Shown here one piece after another: positions 33,209 to 41,784 of a stretch of 64,000 bases of DNA. The first letter of the stretch is position 1; every line of letters begins with the position of its first letter. Under the pieces are notes generated by a model that did no database searches, was not told the origin of the DNA, and was given only the letters and a program-made list of their open reading frames with translations. Source of the DNA: Alcaligenaceae bacterium. Lineage in GTDB: Bacteria; Pseudomonadota; Gammaproteobacteria; Burkholderiales; Burkholderiaceae_B. The stretch lies in the NCBI GenBank assembly GCA_947378965.1, contig CANCMG010000004.1, positions 42,324 to 106,323 on the forward strand, in the 5' to 3' direction. The position numbers and the translations under genes were made by a program.

Positions 33209-34198
33209 CTAAACATTACCCGTCACCCGGAAGCCGCAATTGCTAGACGTGGTTGAGGGCGTATTCGCACCTCTTGCTGCAAGTCGATAGCGATTGCAAT
33301 AAGAGTCGTGGCATAAAAAAGACCCGCCTCGCATTGAACGTTTGCCTGTTGGAACGGAATACAGAGGGTTTTCGAGACTAGTGCTGACATGATAGTCCGA
33401 ACTAAACCAGTCGGCGCACCATTCCCAGACATTGCCGACGGTATTAAATAGTCCAAAGCCATTTGGCTCATAGCTCTGCGCCGCCTGTGGCTCTGGTTGC
33501 CATCCTTCGTGCGGTAAATTTGGAAACTCACCCTGCCAGATATTGCAAGGCAAGGGTTGGTTCATCTGAAGCGTGTCACCCCAGGAATAGCGTTTCTCAG
33601 GTAGCCCGCCGCGTGCCGCGCACTCCCATTGCGCCTCTGTCGGTAGGCTAACCCCAGCCCAGGCGCAGTAGGCTTGGGCGTCATGCCAGGAAATGTGTAC
33701 GACAGGGTGCTCAGGAATGGTCAAGTGACTCGAGCCTGGTCCAGACGGGCGCTGCCAACAAGCGTCTGTAAGATCGACCCACCATACGAGATCGTTTGAA
33801 ACTGGAGTGACAGTTTTTTTTAGAGCCTGAGACAGTTGCAAATAAAAAACAAAGGATGAGCCTAGCCGCTCTGCTTCAGTGACATATTGCGTATCGCGAA
33901 CAAACTGATTGAATTGACGATTGGTGACTGTTGTTGGGGCGATCCGAAAGGCGTCCAGTTTGACTAAGCGCGCCGGACCTTCGCCGTCGTCTTGAAAACC
34001 GATGTTTTCATTGGTGCCCATCACAAAAGAGTTGCCGGCGATTGCGATTAAGTCGCTGTGCTGTTGTGAGTGAGCGGCTGTCGCGCCGGCGTGGGCTGTT
34101 GAGACGACAAGCGCGTTAGAGGCAAGGTGCTCGGCATTTGGCAATACTTCTGCTCGCGGTAAAGACCGCTGCGCCGAGCAGCAGGCTTTATGTTGCAT
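33209..34198 (-). CDS. Formylglycine-generating enzyme (SUMF1/FGE family)
   Basis: A 329-aa protein that oxidises a Cys in sulfatases to the catalytic formylglycine. The FGE-sulfatase domain starts at about residue 50 (GNSFVMGTNENIG), followed by HPVVHISWHDAQAYCAW and LPTEAQWECAARGG. The two active-site cysteines are Cys296 and Cys301 in SFLCHDSYCNRYR, as in aerobic FGE. No signal peptide is seen, so it works in the cytoplasm on the adjacent sulfatase. The ATG directly follows the sulfatase stop (TAA-ATG, zero spacing). The N-terminal 50 residues are unassigned. Confidence 0.92.
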   Translation of the reverse strand: MQHKACCSAQRSLPRAEVLPNAEHLASNALVVSTAHAGATAAHSQQHSDLIAIAGNSFVMGTNENIGFQDDGEGPARLVKLDAFRIAPTTVTNRQFNQFVRDTQYVTEAERLGSSFVFYLQLSQALKKTVTPVSNDLVWWVDLTDACWQRPSGPGSSHLTIPEHPVVHISWHDAQAYCAWAGVSLPTEAQWECAARGGLPEKRYSWGDTLQMNQPLPCNIWQGEFPNLPHEGWQPEPQAAQSYEPNGFGLFNTVGNVWEWCADWFSSDYHVSTSLENPLYSVPTGKRSMRGGSFLCHDSYCNRYRLAARGANTPSTTSSNCGFRVTGNV

Positions 34199-35818
34199 TT
34201 AGTCTTTTTCCCAAAAAGCGCGCGTGACACCTTGGCTGCGCATGAGTTCGACAATTTTGTCGCGCGGCAATACGCCGCAGCGCTTGGCCCAGACTTCGTA
34301 TTGAAGCGCCATCTCTGTGACGCGCTCAGGATGTATCGCCGCCAAATCATTGAGTTCGGTACGGTCGGCCTCCATGTCGTACAGTTCCCAGTCGCAAGGG
34401 TAACGCTTCACCAACTTCCATTTACCGACTCGGATGGCCGCATTGCCTTCGTGCTCCCAAAACATCGGTGGCCGTTCGGTGGTATCACCTTTGAGCGCAT
34501 TGCTTAATGAGTGCCCTTCGAGCGCGGTAATTTGATGCCCTGCATAGTGTTCGGGGTAGGGTGTCTGGGTGATGTCAAGAATTGTTGCCATAATGTCGGG
34601 CAAGTACCCTGGTGAATGTCTGACGGCACCTCGGTCTGAGATGCCTGTTGGCCAATGCATAATGAGCGGCGTGGCAACGCCGCCCTCGTGAATCCAGTGT
34701 TTGTAAAGCCTAAAAGGTGTGTTTGACAGGTTGGCCCAGGCCGGGCCGTAGCTTTGATAGGTGTCTTCGGGGCCGGGCATCAGCGAGGTGTCATTGCCAA
34801 AATGCACTGGTTTACCGTCGCGTGTTTTGGCGCGGGCGATCATGAGCTTATCGACAAGTTCGTCGATCGACACGCCTTCAGGGATGTCTTCTGCGCAAGC
34901 GCCATTGTCTGACATAAAAATCACCAGCGTGTTGTCAAGTTCACCGGCCTCTTCGATGGCTTGCAAAATACGGCCGATGCCTTGATCCATTCTGTCGATC
35001 TGCGCGGCATAGACTTCCATACAGCGTAGTAACCAGGCTTTTTGTTCGGCGTCTTCCCAGCTCGGTTGGGTAGGGTCGCGGTCGGTCAGCGGCCATGAGT
35101 CTTTTAGGATGCCAGACTTGACCAGCCGCTCGAGTCGTTCTTTGCGCAGGGTATCCCAGCCGCTATCAAACCGCCCTTTATATTTTTGGATATCTTCTTC
35201 GTGGGCATGCAAGGGCCAATGCGGTGCGGTGTACGCGACGTAAGTAAAAAAAGGTTGAGCAGGGGACGAAGCGTAGTGTTGCTTAATATAAGTGACAGCT
35301 TGGTCGCTGATCGCGTCGGTATAAAAGAAATTTTTATCCTCGCGAGCCTCGTGCTCGGCATTTTTATTGTCGCGTGTCAGCGTGTTGGGATCATAAAAAC
35401 TGCCTGCGCCGATGATCGTGCCAAAAAATTCATCAAAGCCTCGTTGTTTAGGCCATGAATCGGTAGGTTCGCGCAAATTGCTCGAGACGTGCCACTTACC
35501 ACTCATGTAGGTTTTGTAATGACTCGCCTTTAAGGCTTCTGGAATCGTGACACAGCGCTGATTCAGGTTGCCCGCGTAGCCTTCGGGGCCGCTGTCATAG
35601 GTCAAGATTCCGATGCCGGTCTGATGCGGATGCAAGCCCGTCATGAGCGATGCGCGTGAGGGGCTGCAGCGAGCCGTATTGTAGAACTGTGAAAAGCGTA
35701 AACCGCCAGCGGCCAGGCGATCCAAGTTGGGTGTTTCAATCTCGCCGCCATAGCAGCCGATATCAGAAAAACCCATGTCATCATTTAGGATCAAGACAAT
35801 ATTTGGTTTCTTACTCAT
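34199..35818 (-). CDS. Type I (formylglycine) sulfatase, arylsulfatase-like, cytoplasmic
   Basis: A 539-aa member of the alkaline-phosphatase-like sulfatases, closest in appearance to the Pseudomonas AtsA group. Metal ligands are in LILNDDMGFSDIG, the modified Cys is Cys51 in the consensus CSPSR, and SGKWH and MSDNGACAED complete the site. No signal peptide is present, as in other Cys-type cytosolic sulfatases. It is 23 nt after the ABC ATPase gene and is followed directly by its FGE. Context suggests it desulfates an imported glycerol-containing sulfate ester; phosphonate or phosphodiester hydrolysis is a less likely alternative. Confidence 0.92.
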   Translation of the reverse strand: MSKKPNIVLILNDDMGFSDIGCYGGEIETPNLDRLAAGGLRFSQFYNTARCSPSRASLMTGLHPHQTGIGILTYDSGPEGYAGNLNQRCVTIPEALKASHYKTYMSGKWHVSSNLREPTDSWPKQRGFDEFFGTIIGAGSFYDPNTLTRDNKNAEHEAREDKNFFYTDAISDQAVTYIKQHYASSPAQPFFTYVAYTAPHWPLHAHEEDIQKYKGRFDSGWDTLRKERLERLVKSGILKDSWPLTDRDPTQPSWEDAEQKAWLLRCMEVYAAQIDRMDQGIGRILQAIEEAGELDNTLVIFMSDNGACAEDIPEGVSIDELVDKLMIARAKTRDGKPVHFGNDTSLMPGPEDTYQSYGPAWANLSNTPFRLYKHWIHEGGVATPLIMHWPTGISDRGAVRHSPGYLPDIMATILDITQTPYPEHYAGHQITALEGHSLSNALKGDTTERPPMFWEHEGNAAIRVGKWKLVKRYPCDWELYDMEADRTELNDLAAIHPERVTEMALQYEVWAKRCGVLPRDKIVELMRSQGVTRAFWEKD

Positions 35819-35841
35819 GGCAATCCTGTATTTAAAAAAGG

Positions 35842-36897
35842 CTAAAGACGCTGACCTGTCAGGGGGTCAAATAAATGCACGGTTGCGGGCTGACAACTGA
35901 CTTTAATCGTTTCATTTTCTTTAATCAGCTGAGTGTGCGGTAGCTTCATTTTGATAGGTTGTTGGTCTACCAACAAAGCGACAGTCACGCTGTCACCCAA
36001 ATCCTCGATCAGTTCAACTGTTGCGGTCACACCCTCGGCGCTTGGCGTTAAATCAGAGGGTCGAACCCCAAAGATCACTTCGCGTGATGCAGCCGTGCTC
36101 TGTTCGATTTGAAGGCGATCACCATTTTTAAAGGTGATGGTTGAGCCTTGCCATTGGGCGGCCAGCAGGTTCATGGGTGGGCTGCCAATAAAGCTGGCCA
36201 CAGTCAACGTGGCAGGGCGAGCAAAGATATTTCTAGGGGTGTCAATTTGTACGATTTTCCCTTCCATAAAGACGGCAACGCGGTCGGCCAGCGTCATCGC
36301 TTCTTCTTGATCGTGAGTCACATATACCGTTGTGACTTTCAAAGAGCGCTGAAGTTTACGTAATTCGATGCGAGTCTCTAAGCGTAGTTTGGCGTCAAGA
36401 TTAGATAAGGGCTCATCCAGTAAAAATAGACGCGGTTGGCGCACAATCGCCCGCGCCAGTGCAACGCGCTGTTGTTGACCGCCCGAAAGTTGCCCGGGCT
36501 TGCGATCCATCAGATGCTCGATATTGACTTTAGTTGCAGCCTCTCGTGCAGCAAGATTTCTAGACGACTGATTTTGTCCAATCATCTTTAACGGAAAGGC
36601 AATGTTTTCTTCAACCGACATGTGTGGATACAGCGCATAGCTTTGAAAGACCATGGCGACATCACGTTCTCCGGGCTCTTTGCTGGTGACATCTTCGTCA
36701 TCCATAAAGACCTTGCCAGCACTGAGCGACTCAAGCCCGGCAAGCACTCTGAGTGTGGTCGTTTTGCCCGAGCCTGAGGGCCCTAAGAGCACAAAAAATT
36801 CGCCCGCTTTGATGTCGAGATCAATGCCGTGTAAGACCGTGAGTTGATCGTGTTTTTTGACCGCACCCTCGATGCGAATGCTGCCGCGCTGAGTCAT
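35842..36897 (-). CDS. ABC transporter ATPase (UgpC/MalK type)
   Basis: A 351-aa sugar-type importer ATPase. Walker A GPSGSGKTT, Q-loop MVFQSYALYPHMSVEEN, signature LSGGQQQRVALARA and Walker [14 protein letters not shown] are intact, with a C-terminal TOBE regulatory domain. The track adds 41 codons inside the permease gene; the ATG at 36897 forms an ATGA overlap with the permease stop. It energises the two adjacent permeases. Confidence 0.93.
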   Translation of the reverse strand: MTQRGSIRIEGAVKKHDQLTVLHGIDLDIKAGEFFVLLGPSGSGKTTTLRVLAGLESLSAGKVFMDDEDVTSKEPGERDVAMVFQSYALYPHMSVEENIAFPLKMIGQNQSSRNLAAREAATKVNIEHLMDRKPGQLSGGQQQRVALARAIVRQPRLFLLDEPLSNLDAKLRLETRIELRKLQRSLKVTTVYVTHDQEEAMTLADRVAVFMEGKIVQIDTPRNIFARPATLTVASFIGSPPMNLLAAQWQGSTITFKNGDRLQIEQSTAASREVIFGVRPSDLTPSAEGVTATVELIEDLGDSVTVALLVDQQPIKMKLPHTQLIKENETIKVSCQPATVHLFDPLTGQRL

Positions 36898-37733
36898 CGC
36901 CGCCCTCCGCCTTTGACTGCGCCAACGGTTAAGCCCTTCACGATATGACGTTGTGCAGCTATACCGATCAGGATCACAGGGGCCATTGCGACGATGGCGG
37001 CTGCGGCCAGGCGCGCCCATTGGGTCTGCTCAACAGAAATAAAGTTGAACATCGCAACAGTGACGGGCCGCACGCGGTTACCACCGAGCAACACAGAAAA
37101 CATGAATTCATTCCAAGAGTTGAGAAAGACAAAAATCGTTGTCACGGCGATGCCACCGCGCACCTGAGGCAAGATCACGTACCAAAGTGCGCGCAGCCGG
37201 CCGGCGCGATCAAGCAGGGCGGCTTCCTCCATCTCGAGCGGAATATCCTCAAAGTAAGACACCATTAGCCAGATGGCAAAGGGCAACGAAAAGGTCAGAA
37301 AGATCAGAATTAAACCCGAGTAGGTGTCTAGCCCTCCGATGCGTTGCAGCACCAGGTAATAGGGAATCACCAACCCCACCGGCGGTAGCATTTGTGTCAC
37401 CAGTACATAAAAGCCACTGGTTTGCTTACCTGGGTATTTGAGGCGGGCAATCGCGTACGCGGCCGGTACCGAAAATAGCATTGTCAGTAGTGTGGCGGTG
37501 CTTGAAACGACGATACTCGACCATAGGTTGGGTAGGATTGAATCCGCACCGCTTAGTACGGCACGATAATTATCGAGTGTCGGCGTAAAAATCCAGACTG
37601 GTGGATAGGCCAACACGTCGCGCTCAGTCTTAAAGGAAGTGAGCACTCCCCAAATCACCGGAAACGCCCAGACGGTGAGTAGCAGACCGGCGGCAGCAAA
37701 TAACATGAGTTGACGCGGGATGGTTTGTTTCAT
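36894..37733 (-). CDS. ABC transporter permease (MalG/UgpE type)
   Basis: A 279-aa inner-membrane permease with six hydrophobic segments and the ATPase-coupling EAA loop as MEEAALLDRAGRLRALWYVILP. It overlaps the upstream permease gene by ATGA and the downstream ATPase gene by ATGA, so three transporter genes are translationally chained. Confidence 0.93.
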   Translation of the reverse strand: MKQTIPRQLMLFAAAGLLLTVWAFPVIWGVLTSFKTERDVLAYPPVWIFTPTLDNYRAVLSGADSILPNLWSSIVVSSTATLLTMLFSVPAAYAIARLKYPGKQTSGFYVLVTQMLPPVGLVIPYYLVLQRIGGLDTYSGLILIFLTFSLPFAIWLMVSYFEDIPLEMEEAALLDRAGRLRALWYVILPQVRGGIAVTTIFVFLNSWNEFMFSVLLGGNRVRPVTVAMFNFISVEQTQWARLAAAAIVAMAPVILIGIAAQRHIVKGLTVGAVKGGGRR

Positions 37734-38638
37734 TTAGCGGCTTTTCTGCGTTTAAACATGACGTAAGACACGGCGAGCGTGAGGCCGAGCAGCACCATCG
37801 CAAGACTTGAGCCGTAGCCGAGATTTAATTCTGTAAACGAGGTTCGATAGGCGTATAAGTTCAAGATTTCGGTTGAGGAGCCTGGTCCGCCGCCCGTCGC
37901 CGCAAAAATGGCAGCAAAGGCTGAAAGCGCCGTCATGGTGCGCATGATGACAACCATGATGATCGCGGGGCGTATCAACGGTAGCGTGAGATACCGAAAA
38001 CGTTGCCAGGCGTTGGCTCGATCTAGCCGCGCTGCCTCATAGACGTCGGCGGGCAGAGTCGCGAGCGTCGCCAGAAAAACGAGAAAGGCGAACGGAGTCC
38101 ATTGCCATGTGTGGATGGCAATCACAGAGATGAGGGCGAGTTGCGGGTCGCCTAACCAGTTTTGACTGCCGAGCCCGAGAGCCCTAGTGACCAAGTCGAC
38201 GAGACCGACGTCAGGGGCTAACACGAGGGTGCGCCAAAACAAACCGACGACGACTGGGGCGAGCACAATTGGTAAGATCGCGGCGATACGCAACAGCGCC
38301 TGACCCTTGGGGATCTGCTGGACTAGCATCGCAAGCGACAGCCCAACCAGTATTTGTAAGCATACGGTCGAGCTCGTGTAGACCACAGTCAGCCATAGCG
38401 AGTTCATAAACCGCGGGTCGCTCGCCATCTTGCCGTAGTTGTCGAGACCGGCAAAACCCGATAGCCAGGGCATGGTCATATCAAGCCGGAAAAAGCTCGT
38501 CCAGCCCAAATAGACAAGAGGGGCAGTGGTGGTGATCACTAAAAGCAACAGAGACGGCCCGAGTAAGCACCAAGCGAATCTGCGCTCTTGCCTGGCAAGG
38601 GCAAGAGCGCCAGAGTCAATGGCTTGTGTTGCAGCCAT
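37730..38638 (-). CDS. ABC transporter permease (MalF/UgpA type)
   Basis: A 302-aa inner-membrane permease. The EAA coupling loop is VYEAARLDRANAWQRFRYLTLP, near residue 205. It starts 3 nt after the binding-protein stop and overlaps the second permease by ATGA. With its partner it forms the channel of the operon's importer. Confidence 0.93.
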   Translation of the reverse strand: MAATQAIDSGALALARQERRFAWCLLGPSLLLLVITTTAPLVYLGWTSFFRLDMTMPWLSGFAGLDNYGKMASDPRFMNSLWLTVVYTSSTVCLQILVGLSLAMLVQQIPKGQALLRIAAILPIVLAPVVVGLFWRTLVLAPDVGLVDLVTRALGLGSQNWLGDPQLALISVIAIHTWQWTPFAFLVFLATLATLPADVYEAARLDRANAWQRFRYLTLPLIRPAIIMVVIMRTMTALSAFAAIFAATGGGPGSSTEILNLYAYRTSFTELNLGYGSSLAMVLLGLTLAVSYVMFKRRKAAK

Positions 38639-38641
38639 TCT

Positions 38642-40051
38642 TTAGTTCTTCAAGAGCTGCTGGATTCTGGCTTGCGCTTCATCCAAGGCTTCTTTTGGTT
38701 TCTTTTGTCCGACCAGCGCAGCCTGAATGCTGGTTGCCATGGCTTCGCCAATGGCGGGCCACTGTGGCACTAAAGGTCGCCACTGCACATCGGTGTCGAG
38801 CTCGAGAGATTGCAAGGCTGCCGGTATGAAATTGTCGCCGGCACCGCTCATCGCTTCAGCAAAAGCGGGGTCGCGCCACAAGGAAATCCGGTTTAAACCA
38901 GAGCGTTTAGCCGGACCCGCAAATTTCCAGGATGTGCGCATTTGAGTTTCTGCACAGGTTGCCCAGGCAATGAAGAGCCAGGTTGCTTTTTTTGCACGCG
39001 CACTTAGGGCCGCGTTGATCGGGAAACCCCAGTTCCAGATTGAGGTGACGCGCTTGCCACCAGGGCCGGCTGGCCAGCGAGCGTAAGCAATCTTGCCAAC
39101 AACTTTTGATTTTTCAGGATTATTAATGACAGCGGCTGACGAGTGTGCATCGAGATACGTTGCCACAGTGCCTTGAGAAAAGGCGTCGGCAATATCGGGC
39201 CAGTTCCAGTTGCGTACCGCCGGTGGTGCGTACTGCGTTAACGCATCGACATACCACTCAAGGGCTTTGACGGCTTCGGGTGAGTTCACCACTAACTTGT
39301 CGCCGTTAAACCAACTGCCTCCGAAGCCGCGCAAAATGGAGGGATACACATACATATTTTGTCCGGCCCCCGAGAAGCCTCGCAAGGCGAGCCCGTAAGT
39401 GCGGGTCGCTGGATCTGTCAGAGCCTTTGCATTTGAGAGCAGCTGGTCATACGTTTCGGCGGGTTTAAGACCTTTGGCTGCGTAAAGGTCTTTGCGATAC
39501 ACCTGAACGGTGACTTCGCCATCAAACGGGATGCCATAGGGTTTGCCGCCGACAGAGTCTGCGTCGCGCCAGGCTTTGATGATGTCATCGTAATTAAACC
39601 AAGCCTGATCGGTTAGGGTTGGATCGTTCAGATAGGTATCCAAAGGGTCGACCCATTTGTTGGCAACGTAGAGCGGGTAGTACATCGGGTCTGCAGCGTG
39701 CGTCGCAAAGGTGGCGGTCTTTGACGATAGATCCAGCAAAGCTTTTTGGCGGATTTGGCCCGGCGGTACTTTCTCCATCCGTACCTTGATCCCTGTCAGT
39801 GCTTCGAACTGAGGGATCAGTGAGATGAGGTTTTCAAAGTAACTGGCCGGAATCACGGCCACCGAGATGGCTTCACCCTCAGTTTGGCGCCAGTTGATTT
39901 TTGCTGTTTTGTAGGCGGCGAGTTCGTCGCCTTGCCCAAAGGCTGTTGTCCAACTTGTGGCGCCTGAGGCCAGCATACCAAGGCTGGCGGCTTGTTTAAG
40001 CACTTTGCGTCGACCAGTTTGTAGGGCGTGGGTTCGAAACGATGATTTCAT
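38642..40051 (-). CDS. ABC transporter extracellular solute-binding protein (family 1), Tat-type signal
   Basis: A 469-aa periplasmic binding protein. The N terminus has a twin-arginine pattern (TGRRKVLKQAASLGM, Arg14-Arg15), suggesting folded export by Tat. The fold shows ALTGIKVRMEKVPPGQIRQK and KPYGIPFDGEVTVQVYRKDLYAAKG. The track starts 50 codons early; the ATG at 40051 is preceded by CGGAG seven nt upstream. It is the first gene of the eight-gene operon and is divergent from the LacI-type regulator. Its ligand is unknown; a sulfated glycerol derivative is the contextual guess. Confidence 0.92.
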   Translation of the reverse strand: MKSSFRTHALQTGRRKVLKQAASLGMLASGATSWTTAFGQGDELAAYKTAKINWRQTEGEAISVAVIPASYFENLISLIPQFEALTGIKVRMEKVPPGQIRQKALLDLSSKTATFATHAADPMYYPLYVANKWVDPLDTYLNDPTLTDQAWFNYDDIIKAWRDADSVGGKPYGIPFDGEVTVQVYRKDLYAAKGLKPAETYDQLLSNAKALTDPATRTYGLALRGFSGAGQNMYVYPSILRGFGGSWFNGDKLVVNSPEAVKALEWYVDALTQYAPPAVRNWNWPDIADAFSQGTVATYLDAHSSAAVINNPEKSKVVGKIAYARWPAGPGGKRVTSIWNWGFPINAALSARAKKATWLFIAWATCAETQMRTSWKFAGPAKRSGLNRISLWRDPAFAEAMSGAGDNFIPAALQSLELDTDVQWRPLVPQWPAIGEAMATSIQAALVGQKKPKEALDEAQARIQQLLKN

Positions 40052-40104
40052 GATTATCTCCGGGTGGCTGCAGTGCGAGAGGGAGTAGATCACGCGCTGA
40101 GCAA

Positions 40105-40180
40105 TTGAATAATGAGCTGAATCTCTTCGGGTTGCTATTGTGTTGAATAGTGAGCTGAATCTCTTCGGGTTGCTATTGTG
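40105..40180. repeat. 38-bp direct tandem duplication upstream of the binding-protein gene
   Basis: Two copies of TTGAATAATGAGCTGAATCT... (38 bp each, 40105-40142 and 40143-40180) differ at about one base. They lie in the 345-nt gap between the solute-binding protein and the LacI-type gene, in what should be the 5' leader of the minus-strand operon. Confidence 0.9.
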
Positions 40181-40224
40181 TTTTGTGTCAGACGGCACCA
40201 AATCATCCGCAATCTTCGACTTTA

Positions 40225-40238
40225 TGCAATCGTTTACA
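40225..40238. promoter_or_regulatory. LacI-family operator-like site 1
   Basis: TGCAATCGTTTACA fits the general LacI/GalR palindrome TGNAANCGNTTNCA at every fixed position. It lies 174 bp upstream of the binding-protein start and shares the right half CGTTTACA with site 2. It is the expected target of the adjacent regulator. Confidence 0.6.
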
Positions 40239-40351
40239 TCAAATTGAGATTAGCATTTAAAACATAAAATCGCACCTTTCTTTGATTTATTTTGCAAAAA
40301 AGCTATTTATTTTGAAAATAGATTATGAATTCCGTTTGATTTTTTTGGAGA

Positions 40352-40365
40352 TGAATACGTTTACA
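40352..40365. promoter_or_regulatory. LacI-family operator-like site 2, near the regulator's own promoter
   Basis: TGAATACGTTTACA matches the LacI-type palindrome with one mismatch and shares CGTTTACA with site 1, 127 bp away. It overlaps TTTACA, which could act as a -35 for TATACT at 40385-40390 (19-bp spacing, wider than ideal). This suggests autoregulation and possibly looping between the two sites. Confidence 0.55.
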
Positions 40366-40396
40366 TTCTCAGTTGTGTTTGACCTATACTTCTCGA

Positions 40397-41449
40397 ATGT
40401 CAACGCAAGAGCCAACAGACGCCTCGAATCCAGTCGCGCGCAGCCGTAGCGACGCAAAAGATGTTGCTCGCCTGGCGGGGGTGTCGACCGCTACGGTTTC
40501 GCGTGCTCTAAATAACCCCAAAAGTGTCGGGCCGGCCACGCGGCAACTAGTGCTTGAAGCTGCGGCTAAGTTGCGCTATGTGCCCCACGGTGCCGCACGT
40601 TCAATGCGCAGTCGTCGCAGCAATATGATTGGTGCGGTCGTACCGTCTTTTGATTACGCGTTGTACGCACGAACAACAAGCGCGCTACAGCAGCGTCTCG
40701 ACGAAAGCGGTTACTCACTTGTCTTAGCTGAGCATCACTATGATTTAGCGGTCGAATTACGCGTGGCCAGCCAGCTGATCGAACGCGGTGTTGATGCTTT
40801 TGTCTTTGTTGGCTTAGATCACGACCCCCGTTTGTTTTCACTCTTAGAAGACTACGGCCGGCCGTATGTCTTGACTTGGGGTATTGATCCTCTGCGTAAG
40901 CATCCGAGCGTAGGCTTTGATAATCAAGCGGCCACCTACGCGGTCACGAACCACTTACTCGCGTTAGGTCACCGCCAGATTGGCTTGCTGAGTGCCTACG
41001 TTGACGGTAACGATCGCGCACGTGAGCGTGGCGCTGGAGTGCGCCGTGCATTAGCCGAGGCTGGACTTGAGCTGCAGGCACAGCATGTTCAATATGCGCC
41101 TATCTCACTGCAGTCGGCCCAAGAGGCTGCTTTACGTCTGCTGTCTTTGCCGACGCCGCCCACTGCGATCGTTGCCACCAATGATGTGTTTGCCGTTGGG
41201 GCAATGCTGGCGTGTCGAAAGCTTGGGTTGGTCATTGGCCACGATATCTCGATTACAGGAGTCGATAATACCGACTTGGGTGCGACCCAAACCCCCGGCT
41301 TGACCAGCATCCGCACGCCGATCGTTGAAATCGGGTTGGCAGCCGCCGAGCAGCTGATCGCTCGACTTGAACAAGAGCCCTACAATCCGTTTCAAAGCTT
41401 TCCGATCGAGCTAGTGTGCCGGGGTAGTACCGGAGCCCCTAAGGGTTGA
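40397..41449 (+). CDS. LacI/GalR family transcriptional regulator
   Basis: A 350-aa repressor-type regulator. The N-terminal helix-turn-helix is KDVARLAGVSTATVSRALNNP (about residues 21-41), followed by a hinge and a periplasmic-binding-like effector domain (IGAVVPSFDYALYART onward). The ATG at 40397 is chosen over a TTG 24 nt upstream. It diverges from the ABC/sulfatase/glp operon and precedes ugpBAEC, so it probably controls one or both. The effector may be the transported substrate or a breakdown product. Confidence 0.92.
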   Translation: MSTQEPTDASNPVARSRSDAKDVARLAGVSTATVSRALNNPKSVGPATRQLVLEAAAKLRYVPHGAARSMRSRRSNMIGAVVPSFDYALYARTTSALQQRLDESGYSLVLAEHHYDLAVELRVASQLIERGVDAFVFVGLDHDPRLFSLLEDYGRPYVLTWGIDPLRKHPSVGFDNQAATYAVTNHLLALGHRQIGLLSAYVDGNDRARERGAGVRRALAEAGLELQAQHVQYAPISLQSAQEAALRLLSLPTPPTAIVATNDVFAVGAMLACRKLGLVIGHDISITGVDNTDLGATQTPGLTSIRTPIVEIGLAAAEQLIARLEQEPYNPFQSFPIELVCRGSTGAPKG

Positions 41450-41493
41450 ACCGTGTTGGCTTAGCTGTCCTTAGCCCAGATGGCAAGCTTAGG

Positions 41494-41623
41494 TTCGGTA
41501 ACGGCTCTTCAAAGTCTAAAACGAGGGCAAACACTCAATCCAAAGCAGATGACTAACGTTCGGTAACGACCCTATAAAGTCTAAAGCGAGGGCAAACACT
41601 CAATCCAAAGCAAATGACTAGCG
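41494..41623. repeat. 65-bp direct tandem duplication between lacI-type gene and ugpB
   Basis: Two adjacent 65-bp copies beginning TTCGGTAACG and sharing AGGGCAAACACTCAATCCAA differ at only about seven positions. They occupy the centre of the 335-nt intergenic stretch 41450-41784; the rest of that stretch shows no other feature I can support. Confidence 0.9.
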
Positions 41624-41784
41624 AGTAATATGAATTGTCTCAATTTAACGTTAAGCTTGCTGGCGGCTGGCCTATGGTCCAAGAGCGCCTGTTACTAACA
41701 GATCTTTTTTAGGTGCTATCCCTTTTTAACCCATCGGCTCTAACCCTCTTGGCCCCCCTGCGGGCACGACTTACGGAGAAACCA

